In this document: positions 46,102 to 58,443 of the stretch, in pieces
Layout: every line of letters starts with the position of its first letter
Numbering within the stretch: position 1 is the first letter of the stretch
Source of the DNA: Sophora flavescens
Lineage: Eukaryota > Streptophyta > Magnoliopsida > Fabales > Fabaceae
Reading direction: 5' to 3'
Length of the DNA: 64,000 bases
Assembly (NCBI GenBank): GCA_030762895.1
Contig: CM061063.1
Coordinates: forward strand, 76,877,836-76,941,835
Translations under genes and position numbers: made by a program
The notes under the pieces: model-generated
Database searches by the model: none
What the model was told of the DNA's origin: nothing
The model's input: only the letters and a program-made list of their open reading frames with translations

Positions 46102-47225
46102 AATTATTTGGCCTCTGACCAAAACAGCTTATCAAAAGCATCAAAGTACTTTTCTCACAAATCCTGTCTAAATCCAACCTGCAACATTGTTTAAATACTT
46201 GAGAAACTCGCTTCGTATTGATAGGCATCCTGCCATAACCGAAGTGTATTACATAAAGAAATGGAAGAGTAGCATGGGAGTGCACACTAACATGCATAAT
46301 GAGGAGAGCATGAATAAGGAATGAGGTTATAACAACCTGCCAATGTGGCAAGGTAACCGAGTGAAGTGATTTTACAGATGGAGCGTCAACACTTTGAGAG
46401 TGGCACATAACCACTTCATTACACTCCCATCTCTAATTCCCTTCCAATGCTACAAAAACAATTTTAAGTGCCAAACACAACATAAAAGTGGCAATAGTTG
46501 TTACCTACCATATTTCACTGTGAATCAAATGATTTGGATCATGATCAAATATTTTTGCATAATTGACACCAGCTTGAGCAAAAAACCATAAGTTGATTCC
46601 CAAGCCAAACCATCAAAGCCTCAAATATAAAATGAGATGAAGCACAATGATAAAAACAAATAATGTAAAGAAAATTTAAGAATAGTATTTCAACCTCCTT
46701 GAACTCAGATACTAACAAATATACTCCCTGTAAGAGGGGAGAGAACTAACCGCAAGAAGATGGTAAAAAAAAAAAAAAAAGCTTCATCTAGAAATGAATC
46801 CCACATATTTCCAATGCTTCAACATATTTCTTATGCTCCCAATCAAAAACTTCCGTTAAATTATATAGTAAAGCCTTGGGAAAAAGAAAGTAAATATATT
46901 TAAAAATCTATTGACTTTGGTAAGGTTACCTTTCAACTTATTTTTTTGGTAAATTCGTGAAGAACATTCCACCATCTCAACGAAATAGCTAAAGCTATAA
47001 TAATTAAAAGCAAGTAAATAAAATAATAGTAAAATCGGTGGGCCCCAATATAATAACTTGAAGCAGTTTTGAACATGTCACAACAACTCATGTAATCAAA
47101 AAATCCGAGACACATATTTATCAATAGCATCATGAAATCTCAAACCCAAGTCATGGACAGAATAAGGGTAAATTTTATCTACATCACACACAGCATGTAT
47201 CCATCACAAAGAAACACACATTCCC
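46102..47225. other. Intergenic, nothing recognised
   Basis: AT-rich with an 18-base A run at about 46767. No gene recognised. Confidence 0.5.
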
Positions 47226-47312
47226 CTATATGACAAACATCCAACAACCTAAGATTCAAAAAATGCAAATAGGGTTAGGATTTCAAATTGTTTTGGGGAG
47301 AAATGAGAAGAA

Positions 47313-47414
47313 GGTGAGAAGGAAGAGTGAAACAGGATTGCTCACCATAAAAGAGAAAGAGACGGTGAGAAGGAAGAGTGAAACAGGATTGCTCACCACA
47401 AAAGAGAAAGAGAG
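47313..47414. repeat. 51-bp tandem repeat, two units
   Basis: GGTGAGAAGGAAGAGTGAAA...GAAAGAGA starts at 47313 and again at 47364. The period is 17 codons, so the open frame 47230-47427 repeats VRRKSETGLLTxKEKE, but that frame resembles no known protein. Confidence 0.8.
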
Positions 47415-47429
47415 GGCGAAGTGTTGAGT

Positions 47430-48622
47430 TAGTTTTTCTAGTTAGCTTTATGTTACAATAAAAGGCTTCCATATGCCTATCGTTAGTGTAATACCCCAAT
47501 TTTCATCGTTAGTGGATATTTTTATCCGAAAACCTAGAAAATGATTTTGGCTAAAACAAAATCAATTCTGAATTCAATCCAATAGAATGAAGTTCCAGTT
47601 AAATTTTAGGTTTGAAACTCAGACGAAAACCGGTCTGTATTCTCACTGTCAGTAAGAACTTACTGATCAAAGAACCTAAATTTTTACTAGTGAACGAAAA
47701 AAAATCAATGAGTTTTACTCTGATCTCAAACATGAGTCATTTCAGAATTTTCACTCGAAAATAAAATATTATATTTTATTCAGACGAAATATTTAATGAA
47801 AGCGCGTTGAGAAAATTTGAGACGGGTAATGCCAAGTTCTATTATTTGTGATAGTACAAGTTATATTCTTCCACATGGTATATAGTTAACTCTAATGTTT
47901 GTCTACCTGAAAAACCAATATATTTTATTAAACAATTCAATAGGTGTTTGTAAATGTTAGCATGAAGAAGAAACAAAAAAGCAATAAAACATGAACCAAC
48001 AAACTGAGAGCTAACTGTATAATAGAAGACATTATAGTAGTTAATAACATTCCAGAGGCCTAGAAACTTGAATGTTTGGTGAGTGAAATAATTTGGAATT
48101 CTTCATGAGAGAAAAACCTTTAAAAAATGGAATGATATTGTCTAATGCTTTTACAACTCTAGACTTTCAATTATGCTATTACATTTCTTGAATTTTGATT
48201 CTTATGTGTTATTTTATTGTCAGGGGAAGCCAATGGACAAGAGCCTGTGTAATCGAATTCAGGGAACTAATTAATATGCCTCCAATGGAAATTGGAAAAT
48301 AAAAAGAAGAAACATGATTTTCATTCCTGCAGGATGGATACATTGAAGATTTTGAAAATCAAGGCAGCTTCTTGACAAACCATTTCTTCATTTAATTTTT
48401 CTTTTAAAATTGGTCCTTTTTAAGCAATATAGATTAATGGAGTTTCATGATTTAAACATTTATCATTTGAGTTGCTTATATTTATCTATATCATTTGCTT
48501 GATTCTAAAAATGGGGTCTTATTTTAAGTTGTGTATATGATTTGGTTTGATATATTTTCATGTTCACTGTACTTATGAAAAATGTATATGAGCTAAGTTG
48601 ATTTGATCTTTGTATGTTGCAG
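47430..48622. other. Non-coding, possibly intronic
   Basis: No convincing exon. A CTGCAG acceptor-like site at about 48332 followed by GATGGATACATTGAAGA gives a short open piece that I could not place in any family. Confidence 0.4.
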
Positions 48623-48711
48623 GGCCTTTCAAGCAGAAAAGTTGGAGCAACGAGATTAAATTCTAAGAGCTCAAGATCACATATCATTTTCAAATTTGTG
48701 ATTGAGTCTTG
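48623..48711 (+). pseudogene. Isolated kinesin motor exon (switch I region)
   Basis: Bounded by a TATGTTGCAG acceptor and a TTG|GTAATT donor. It encodes GLSSRKVGATRLNSKSSRSH followed by IIFKFVIES, the switch I stretch of a kinesin motor, with SSRSH intact. The wording is closest to plant kinesin-12 type motors from memory. Neither the preceding P-loop exons nor the following DLAGSE/N-x-SL exons were found within several kb, so this is a fragment. A T-to-R change (GATRLN for the usual GATSIN) and FKF for FTF suggest drift. Confidence 0.75.
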
Positions 48712-50673
48712 GTAATTTAAGATTGAAGATGGATTTATATTGATAATTTATGTGGCATAACTCTTTTGTGTTGATGATATTTGATCATATTTAAATTTCC
48801 ATCTGTCATGTTTCTCTTTCTAAGCTAAAATCCAATGGTTGAGTTATTTATGTTGAGGTTGGTGATATTTGATCATGTTCAGCTGGAATTAATAGTGCCA
48901 TTGCCTTTTTAGCCTTGATCCACAAATACCAAAGCAATCCCAGAGAAGAAAATAAGTAACCCTCATGCTTGATTTAGATGGTAAGAAATTGAGCATTTTC
49001 TTTGGTGATTGTAAATAATATTATACTTATTTAATATTATACTTAAGTGTCATTTCAATCATAGAGCCAATTCAATGTGTCTTGACAAAGAAGTATAGAT
49101 AGCATCATTAGTCTCATGTGGTGATAATGCTTAATTTTGTTTCTTAAAAATAAAAAATGTGATTCTAACAGGCTCAATTGAAATTGGCATAATGCTTAAT
49201 TTAATTGGGACACTAGGAATATGATATCCATTATGAGTAAAGACTTTTCAATTATCATTCCTTATCTTTTAGTACCCCTCTATAACGGTTGATTTCCTCT
49301 CTTTTTTCTTGATTTTCCTTTATAATGATACCTTGCAGACCTGAAGAGCTAAGTTTAACAGTACAGGTTTGTGCTTATAAAAAAACAAAACAGTACAGGT
49401 CTGCTTGTATCAGCTAGCATAATAGTTAAAATAGAAGGCTTTTTGGGTTTCTACAGGTAGATCATCACCTCAAAGTTATTATCTTATATGTTGTACCAAT
49501 GAACCATCTTGATAAATAGTTGGGTCATATGCTATTAACTTATTATGGACTCTATGTTTCACCTTAATCAGGTTGCTAATGCTATTAACTTTTTCTTAAC
49601 TCTAAAGGCATAGTACTAGTGATATTTTTTCATGGATGAGAAGTAATAAGGTTGCTATTGCTATTAACTTTTTATGGACTTTAGAGCCAACGAACTTAAC
49701 TTAAGAATGTTGGACAATTACATTGCAATATATCTTATTTTGTTTCACTCAATAAATAAGGTATCACATGTTAGCAATTTGCATATTGCATCATTGTGAC
49801 AAACTCATGATCATCATTATTTTAAACCATGAACGTGAGATGGGTTTTTATAATGGCATTATGCTCTTAAAAGGGGTCTTTTTGCACCCAACTTGTGGTG
49901 AAGCTTAAACTATGATAAAACTTCAACTATGATTCCAGGATAAAATCCTGAGGCAATTAAGATTAAGGCGGGGATTTATTTATAGGTGTTGGATAGAGAT
50001 TAAAGTGCATTCGTTTGCTTTTAACATAGACTTGATTTTTGATTTTATAGCTAAACAAAAACCATTGGTGGTTTTCTAAAGTGTTTACATTTTTAGGCAT
50101 TATGTTTCTTGTCACATATTAGACGGCTTTTGTTTCTTAGAATGATTTATGGTGATTCTTTTTTTTTAGTTTAAAAAATAATGGCTTTTTTAGGTACTCT
50201 TCTAAATACTAAACCAAATATGTGTTCTGTTGTTTTCCCGTGCAATGTCTCTAAGAAAATGTCTTCGTGGGTGAATTTTTTTATCAAAGAATTTCTCCAT
50301 GCTGTCAAATTGATAGCCCTGGCATAGTATGCAAATGATGATAAAAATGCTAGATCACAGTAAGTTTTTAAATTCATTAGAAATTCCTAAGGTTCATGCA
50401 ATCATGTACAAACAGTTCGAATGAAACTTATTGTAGAGAAAAATGTTTGAAGGAACGGTATTTGATATTAACAGTTTGTTAAAGAAATTTGTTACCATCA
50501 GTCAAAAGTTATAATGCTATGATTCACAATTCCAATGATTTTAACATTGGATTCCATTAACGATGCAGTTTTTGGACATGCAATGTGTTTAGAATTTGAT
50601 GTGCCAAGTGAAAATAAAATTCCATTATTCCTGGAATTTTTAATTTGTATCGTGTGATTATAGGTGATCGCAG
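48712..50673. other. Non-coding between the kinesin and Lunapark fragments
   Basis: AT-rich. Small exon-like pieces (for example about 48893-48950 after TTCAG, and 49341-49363 between GCAG and GTTTGT) have splice-like borders but no recognisable protein. Confidence 0.4.
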
Positions 50674-50774
50674 GAAACCAAAAAATTATTGAAAATCTTT
50701 ACGCTGAAAGGCAAGCAAAAATTGATGAGCTCAAAGAAAAGACAAATCATTACACTACGCAACAGCTCCTTCAG
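50674..50774 (+). pseudogene. Lunapark exon (coiled-coil segment), 5' of the Copia insertion
   Basis: Exon between GATCGCAG and CTTCAG|GTGATT, entering in phase with one base from a preceding exon and leaving in phase 0. It encodes NQKIIENLYAERQAKIDELK then EKTNHYTTQQLLQ, closely matching the segment after the transmembrane hairpin in plant Lunapark proteins (AERQAKIDELKERTNYYTTQQLIQRYDPDP). Lunapark stabilises three-way junctions of the ER. The upstream membrane exons were not found in the window, so this is a fragment or a diverged gene. Confidence 0.75.
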
Positions 50775-50871
50775 GTGATTATCAATTTGAAGTGAGGTCT
50801 CATTTTTTTTCTCTCATGTTGTTTGAAGCAGAAAAAAATAAATAAATTTGGGATTGTATTTTGTTAATGTT

Positions 50872-51100
50872 TATTGGATAATACTTAGTTAGATAGTCTC
50901 ACTTAATCTATCTATTGTTAGTTTAGTGTGTGTTAGTTTTCTGTTATAACTTGTTAGTTAGTTTTCTGTTATTTCTGTTATTCTGTTATAGGTTGTTAGC
51001 TTGTTAGTCTTTCTGTTAGCTTTTCTGTTAGCTTGTAATGCTGCTTCTCAACAATGGCTCAATAAGATTATTCAATCAACACAATATACAAACTGTTATA
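50872..51100 (+). repeat. 5' LTR of the Copia element
   Basis: Rich in TTAGTTAGTTTTCTGTTA words; followed by the primer site. Confidence 0.88.
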
Positions 51101-51112
51101 TGGTATCAGAAA
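51101..51112 (+). promoter_or_regulatory. Primer-binding site (initiator tRNA-Met)
   Basis: TGGTATCAGAAAG directly after the 5' LTR. Confidence 0.85.
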
Positions 51113-51170
51113 GAGAGCTCTGCTGCGCCAAATCCAATCACAATCCCTTCTTCTTCCTCAAGCCCCTGCA

Positions 51171-54100
51171 ATGGCAGAAGCCTTCAACAATGGTGAGATG
51201 GTTCAACCAGAACCACCACCTCCACCAGCTAATCACATTCGTAACCCCTACTACTTGCATCCTGGAGAAAATCCAGGTATGATTCTTGTGTCACCACCCC
51301 TCGATGGCACCAATTACAATTCTTGGAGCAAAGCCGCAAGAAGAGCCTTGATATCCAAGAACAAATTCAAATTTGTGAATGGAGTGATTCCAATTCCTGA
51401 TGAAGATAATCCAACGTATGAAGCCTGGGAAATGTGTAACACAATGGTGATTTCTTGGATCACAAAATCCTTGTGTCAAGAAATCGCTCAAAGTGTGGTT
51501 GAATTTGAAAATGCTCAAGAGATTTGGGAAGATCTAAAGAATCGATTCTCCAACGGAGATCATTTTCGCACATCAGATTTGATGCAGCTAGTGCACTCTA
51601 TGAAACAAGGAGAAACAACAGTTTATGGTTATTACACTGACTTCAAGACAATTTGGGATGAGCTCGAATCAATGAGGCCAATTCCATCTTGCATCTGTGT
51701 TGCAAAGTGTAACTGCAGCAGTGAATTAACCAAAGGTATCAAGAAACAAAGAGAAATTGAGTATGTGATCTGTTTTCTGAAAGGCCTCAATGAGCAGTTC
51801 GCTGTGATTAAAATCCAGATTCTTGCAATGGATCCATTGCCTCCAATGACCAAGGCTTTCTCAATGGTGAAGCAACAAGAAGGCCAAATAGTTTCATATT
51901 CCAAGGTTCTGTTCAATAGTGCAGAATCAAATCAGAATTGGAGAGGACAAGGAAGAGGAAATGGAAATGGATATGCTGGAAGAGGAAGAGGAAGAACTAA
52001 TGGCAGAGGTTCTGGTGGCAATTTCAACAGAGTATGCACCTTTTGTGGTAAGAATGGTCACACAGTGGATGCTTGTTATTACAAGCATGGCTTCCCACCA
52101 AACTATAAATTCAAGTCCAAGAACTCTACGAATGTGAACAATGTGACCTCAGATGATCCTGAAGCTTCATTGGATGATCAATTCGAAACTTTCCCTGATG
52201 ATAGTCAGAAGGAACCAAGTATTAGCATCAGTCCAGAACAATATGCTCAGCTTGCAGCCTTATTCCAGAAGACACCTCAACCTCAACCACACACCATCAA
52301 TCAAGTAAGCCATGCCAAGATTGGTGAGTCTCCAACTCATCAGTCACAACAGAACTCGGGTAATGCACCATGGATCTTAGATACAGGTGCTACTGACCAT
52401 GTAACCTTTTCCCTTTCCAATTTCACTTCATACAAATGCATTAGACCTATCATTGTTAAACTACCAAATGGTGCAAACACCATGGCACAACATTCAGGAA
52501 CAATCATTTTTTCTGACACATTCCATTTACATGATGTTTTATACATACCAGATTTTAAGCATAACCTCATCTCAATTCATAAATTGACTTCATCCTTGTC
52601 ATGTAATCTGACTTTTGACCAATCTTGTTGCAAAATTCAGGATATGACTACCTCGAAGATGATTGGGCATGCTGAGGTCCAGAACAATTTCTACATTCTT
52701 GCTCAACCTAATCAGCCCATCAAGTTCTCTCCAACCATTACTTCACATGTCCTTACAAATTTTACAAATGTTGTTGATTCTTTTGATCTTTGGCATTTTA
52801 GGTTAGGCCATCCTTCACACAATGTCTTACATAATGTATGTAAATACTTTCCTTATGTAAAATTCAATTCCAATAAAGTTTGTGATTTCTGTCACTTTGG
52901 CAAACAAGTTAAGCTTCCCTTTTCTATCAGTACTACTAAATCTGCTGCAGCTTTTGACTTAATCCACATGGATATTTGGGGGCCACTTGGCATCTCATCT
53001 ATTCATGGTCAAAGATATTTTCTCACAATAGTAGATGATTACACAAGGCACACTTGGATCTACTTAATGAAATTGAAATTTGAAACCAGAAACCTTGTCC
53101 AAAACTTTGTTGCTTTGGTATCAACACAATTTAATAAGAAAATCAAAGTCATTCGAAGTGATAATGGCTCTGAGTTCATGATGACTCAGTTCTATGCCAA
53201 TAATGGTATTGTCCACCAAACCTCTTGTGTGGAGACTCCACAACAAAACTCCATTGTTGAAAGAAAACACAGGCATCTCCTCAATGTTGCTAGATCCCTT
53301 CTATTTCAGTCAAATTTGCCAAAACCATTTTGGAACTATGCAGTGAGTCATGCTGCCTTTCTGATAAACAGACTTCCAACACCCACATTGCAACACAAAT
53401 CACCATTTGAAATGTTGTACTGTCAGCCTCCCACCTTATTGGACCTAGTCTTTGGAAGCTTATGTTTTGCTTCAACTCTCACCCAAAACAGAAGCAAACT
53501 GGATCCAAGAGCCAACAAATGTGCCTTTCTAGGTTTCAAACCTGGTACCAAGGGATACATTCTCCTCAATATTGAGACAAGAGAGACCTTCATCTCTAGA
53601 CATGTCATTTTTTATGAACACATCTTCCCATATTCCAAACACCAACCAGAACAACACCAACCTACAACTATTCCCACTTCTAACCAAAATTCATTTGATT
53701 TCTTAGCATTTGACATCATTCCCCATGACTCAAACAATTATCCACCACATCTTGCCACTACAACAAACAACCTTGCACCTACCAATAACACTCATGAAAC
53801 ATCACACACTTCCATCTCTCAACACACCAATAATTCCCAACCTTCTAACACCAATCCACCTCTTAGAAGATCAACAAGAACTAGAACTGCACCTTCTTAC
53901 TTGCAAAAATTTCACTGCAACGTTCTGCAGACTTCAAATGCTCCATCATCCACAGGTATAAGTCATCCTCTTTCATCTGTCATTTCATATAAATCCCTCT
54001 CTCCTTCTTATTTGCATTACACCTTATCCATCACAAACAATACAGAACCTAAAACATACAAACAGGCCTCCCAATATCCTAAATGGGTTGAGGCTATGCA

Positions 54101-55514
54101 GGCTGAACTATTGGCACTGGACCAAAATAACACTTGGTCTCTCACTGATTTACCAAAAGGAAAGGTTCCAATTGGGTCCAAATGGGTTTACAAAATCAAG
54201 CATAAATCTGATGGGAGCATAAAGAGATATAAGGCTCGGTTGGTAGCCAAGGGCTACACACAAACAGAGGGTTTGGACTATCTTGACACATTTGCCCCAG
54301 TTGCAAAACTCACTTCTGTCAGACTCATCCTAGCCTTGGCTGCATCTCAAAATTGGTTGTTACATCAACTTGATGTCAACAACGTCTTTCTCCATGGTGA
54401 TTTAGATGAAGAAGTTTATATGGAGGTGCCCCAAGGAGTCAAATGTGACAGGCCAAATCAAGTCTGCAGACTGCATAAGTCCTTATATGGACTCAAGCAA
54501 GCCAGCCGACAATGGTTTGCCAAACTGTCCAGTTCCCTTCACACGCTAGGCTACACTCAATCAAATCATGATCACTCCATGTTTTACAAGCACCATGGAC
54601 AACAATTCACAGTTCTGCTAGCCTATGTCGATGACTTGATTTTAGCTGGAAATGATGCTGCAGAGATCTCATCAGTTAAAGACCACTTGGACAGCAAGTT
54701 TAGAATCAAGGATCTTGGCACTTTAAAATACTTTCTTGGCCTAGAGGTTGCTCGATCCCACCTTGGTATCACTCTTTGCCAAAGAAAGTACACCCTGGAT
54801 ATCCTTGCTGACACTGGTTTCTTGGCTTCTAAGCCAGCTAGCACACCGATGGCAAGATCCACTAAGCTCTCAAACTCAGAAACTGACACTGTTCTTTATG
54901 AAAATCCTGCTGAGTACAGAAAACTTGTGGGCAGATTGCTTTATTTGACTAACACCAGACCTGACATCAGTTTTGCTGTCCAACAACTTTCTCAATTCAT
55001 GTCTTCTCCTACTACCACTCATTATAAGGCAGCAACTCGAGTTCTTCGATACCTCAAAGGTTCTCTTGGTCAAGGCCTTTTCTATCCATCCGATCCTACT
55101 CTTCACCTAAAGGCTTTTAGTGATTCGGATTGGGCTACTTGTTCTGATACAAGGCGATCCATCACAGGTTACTGTATTTTTCTTGGAGATTCCCTCATTT
55201 CCTGGAAAACCAAGAAACAAACCACAGTATCTAGATCTTCTTCGGAGGCTGAGTATCGTGCTCTTGCTGCTACAGTTTGTGAGATCCAATGGATCACTTA
55301 CTTACTCCAGGAACTTTCCATTCCATTCACCTCTCCAGCTTCTCTTTACTGTGACAGTGATTCTGCCCAACACATAGCAGCAAATTCAGTATTCCATGAG
55401 CGCACCAAGCACCTTGATATAGATTGCCACTTGGTTCGAGAGAAATTACAGTCCAAGCTTTTACATTTGCTTCCAATTTCCACAAAAGAACAATCAGCCG
55501 ATATTCTGACTAAG
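51171..55514 (+). CDS. Copia Gag-Pol polyprotein, open until cut by element C
   Basis: ATG at 51171 after the primer site; 1448 codons without a stop. Order: Gag (YYLHPGENPG, then NYNSWSKAARRAL), an Arg/Gly-rich stretch, zinc knuckle CTFCGKNGHTVDAC (about 288-301), protease WILDTGATDH (about 401), integrase zinc domain (LWHFRLGHPS ... CDFCHFGK), integrase core Asp (MDIWGP, about 600), Asp (SDNGSEF, about 663) and Glu (VERKH, about 697), reverse transcriptase with YVDDLILAG (about 1152), RNase H (SDSDWATCS, about 1317; SSSEAEYRALA). All catalytic residues I can check are present. The frame meets element C after ADILTK, in the last part of RNase H. The remaining codons lie at 61279-61356, in frame, and the target duplication CTAAG is part of the coding sequence. 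As it stands the product lacks its normal C-terminus. Confidence 0.95.
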
Positions 55515-56907
55515 TGATGCGTGTATTTTTTTTTTTTTTAAGAATATATAAATAAAGGCAAGTGCACCTCGTCGCAATCAAGTAATACGGTGGTGAGACC
55601 AGTTATCGTATCCACAGGGATTGGTTGTCAATTACCAATTCACAAACTTAACAACTATCTAGACTAAACTATGGTATGAGAGATTAAAACAGAAAATAAA
55701 GAAATAAAATATTTTTGTCTTTTTGGAATTTTGTCAAACACTTGGTATACAAACAGAGAAGTGACTAGAATTGTCAGGGTTAGACTACACTAATCCTCCC
55801 TTAGTTGCAATGAAATGGCTTCTAACACAAGTCCTAATTCAATTATGCCAATCAAGCCTTTTCTAAAATACTCAAGCCTAATGTCTTAGGTGCATTGAGC
55901 CTAAAATCCCAAATTAAACCCTAATGTCTTAGGTGGAATAACCTGAGATTTTGCATTAAGTTAAGACTTATAAGATTGCAAGCAGCCAACACCTATGTCT
56001 AGATTCTTGACCTACTTGGCATATGATTCATGAGCATGCCTTAACACCAACCTTTCAGTCATCTATTAAAGCAACATATCATTCCTATGGGTAGCTAATC
56101 CAAGGAAAGCATTAAACACAGAATCACATACTCATACGAAATAGAAACTTGTATTAAAACAACCAAATCACAATACAACTAAGTTCAGAAAAGTTACATC
56201 TAACCCCAACAATGGGGATTTAACTACTCATGATAAAAGGAAATACAAAACAGAATGAGAAAAGGGATGGAGAACACTCATAGACAAGCTTCCTCCATCA
56301 TTTCCCCATCCAAGAGCAGAGAAAACGCCCCCCTTTTTGGGTAGAAACCCTCTCCAGCCGCCAGCCTCAGCCTGCCTCCAAGTGCAAATCCCCAATTCTG
56401 TTCAGTGCAGCTCTATTTATAGATCAGACGCGCGTCACGGCCGTGACAGCCATCACGGCCAGGCCGTGATGGTTTCTGACTTGGGCGTCTCTTCATTCAC
56501 TTATTCATCACGGCCGTGATATCCATCACGGCTAGGCCGTGATCGTTTCTGACTTTTCCAACTAGCAGGTCACGGCCGTGATAGCCATCATGGCCAGGCC
56601 GTGATGACTTCGACTTTTGGCTCAATCTTTCTTCACCCATCGCTCCTCACGGTAGTGAGGGCCATCACGGCTAGGCCGTGATACTCTCTGCTTGGCTCAT
56701 AATCTTCACTTTTAAGCTCTTTTTTTATCCAAGCTCCACCAAGGCTGATTTCTGGGCATTTTTCCATTAAATCCTGCAAAACAACACCAGAAACCACCTC
56801 ATCCGTTCCAAAGGAAAAACTATCCAAAATCAACACTAAATTGGCCTAGCTATATGCAAATGCATGCAGAAATGTACATGAAAAATGAGGTGAAATCACA
56901 CTCATCA
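55515..56907 (-). repeat. 3' LTR of element C
   Basis: 1393 bases; TGATGAGTGTG...CACGCATCA on the minus strand. Confidence 0.93.
56430..56683. repeat. Palindrome array in the 3' LTR of element C
   Basis: Four units, each a perfect TCACGGCCGTGA-type palindrome, 5 bases, then CATCACGGCYAGGCCGTGATG. Units are spaced about 65-85 bases by unrelated sequence. The same array is at 60798-61050 in the other LTR, where the fourth unit is better preserved (CTCACGGCCGTGAG). Confidence 0.9.
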
Positions 56908-56925
56908 AATTACCCCAAGCTTAAA
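56908..56925 (-). promoter_or_regulatory. Polypurine tract of element C
   Basis: Minus strand reads TTTTAAGCTTGGGGTAATT next to the LTR, preceded by CTTGAGGACAAGCAAAG. Confidence 0.75.
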
Positions 56926-56929
56926 ACTT

Positions 56930-58200
56930 TGCTTGTCCTCAAGCAAAAACTAAGGCCAGAAGAGTTAAACAGTCAAAGCATGGATAGTGAACCAAGAACC
57001 CGAGTAAAATGATCCAAGTAACAGGAAATTCAAACAGTTCAGCAAGAGACAATCAATTCAAGTCCAATTAGGGGCTTAAGTTTCCTAGACTCACATCCTC
57101 ACTGATTCGGGCACTCTTGCTCACTCGAAGCTCACCCCAAGCTTGTTTATTTGCTTGGCTCTCTTTCTTGCCTCACTCACTCAAGTGTTCAAGTATATAT
57201 AACAATTCGCTCCATTTTCCTCAAGGAATGATTCCTACCATATGCTTGACTATCAACCAAATCTCCACTTTATTTATGAAAACACCTAAGAATCAAGAGG
57301 TCTTTATTTGGTTGTAACGTGGCCATGGGATTAATCTTTAGGTGGGGATAACAAGAAAGGGACATTTCAAAAGGTTACATAAACATCAAGCATTGCAAAC
57401 ATGACCTTCTAAAATACCTTCTTGGGTTTTCAATTCACTTTCCACCTTTCTTTGCTTTCTTTTTCTCTCATTTTCTTTTTGTCATCCCCTTCTCTATTTA
57501 TTTTTCTTTTTCTTTTGTTTTTTTCTTTTATTTGGAGAAGGGGAGATTTTTCAGCTCAAGAAACTTTTTTTTTTTTCCTTCTGATTCTTTTCCCAAACTT
57601 TTTCAACTACCTTTTTCACCCTTTTTGTGATACTTTAGAAGGTCCCTTATCAAGTATATGTATCAAAATTTTTCAGGGTACCAAGAAAAGCATTTTTTTT
57701 CTTTCAGGCTCAAAATTGGGCAACTAAGGGGTAGCATTTCATCATTCAAAACTCAGAAGGCCAGAAAAATACCTATTGCCTCAATCATTTTCAAAAATGT
57801 TTCCAAAAAATTTTAAGCTTTAAAATGGTTTCAAGTCAAGTTCTAGAGAAAACAAACCAAGAGGAATAACACTCAACACAAAGAATGGGGGCAGATTTAG
57901 TGAGTACCCCCTAATGGCTCAAAAGCTCACATTTATCAGTTCAAGAACCAGTGAGAAACACAAGTCTAAAGAAACATATGCTAATCATCAACTATCCAAG
58001 ATCATCTCAAGCATATTCATTTGCAGCCATATCACAAGAATAAACAGAATTGGGTTCAAGAATTCACTATCACAAACAAAAAAAAAATTGGCACTTAGCT
58101 CTAACAATCATAAGCTCAATCTAAGCAGGGGTAACCGAATCATGCGATCATGCAACTTAAGTCTATATGAATGCAATATTTACAATGCAAGCAAAAAGAT
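56930..58200 (-). other. 3' untranslated interior of element C
   Basis: No gene. Pyrimidine-rich block at about 57430-57730 on the plus strand. Open pieces on the plus strand lack coding texture. Confidence 0.55.
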
Positions 58201-58242
58201 TACCCCTACCCCAAGCTTAAAGATTTACATTGTCCCCAATGT
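58201..58242 (-). promoter_or_regulatory. Hairpin plus internal polypurine-like sequence of element C
   Basis: On the minus strand ACATTGGGGACAATGT is followed by CTTTAAGCTTGGGGTAGGGG, mirroring 19402-19440 of element A. Confidence 0.65.
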
Positions 58243-58443
58243 AAACAATCAAGTTGGAGAGGGGAGAAGAAAAATAAAACAAAACAAAAGAAAAATGGAA
58301 CGGCTTACCGAGGCGGTAGCGGGTGCTGACTTTGCTTTTTCTGGCTTTATTTCTCCCTGCTCTTTTTGCTTCTCCTTCCTTTATTCAAAATCTGAAGACA
58401 CTTAACAAAATTATTAACAAACCTCTTGAGCTTCTCAAATTAT

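Noticed and set aside
56430..56683. CRISPR array or satellite reading of the palindrome clusters
   Set aside because: Spacing and spacer sequence are irregular, the units are palindrome pairs inside LTRs, and this is plant DNA.
57422..57727. 101-codon Phe-rich frame in element C
   Set aside because: Translation of a pyrimidine-rich untranslated tract on the strand opposite to the element.
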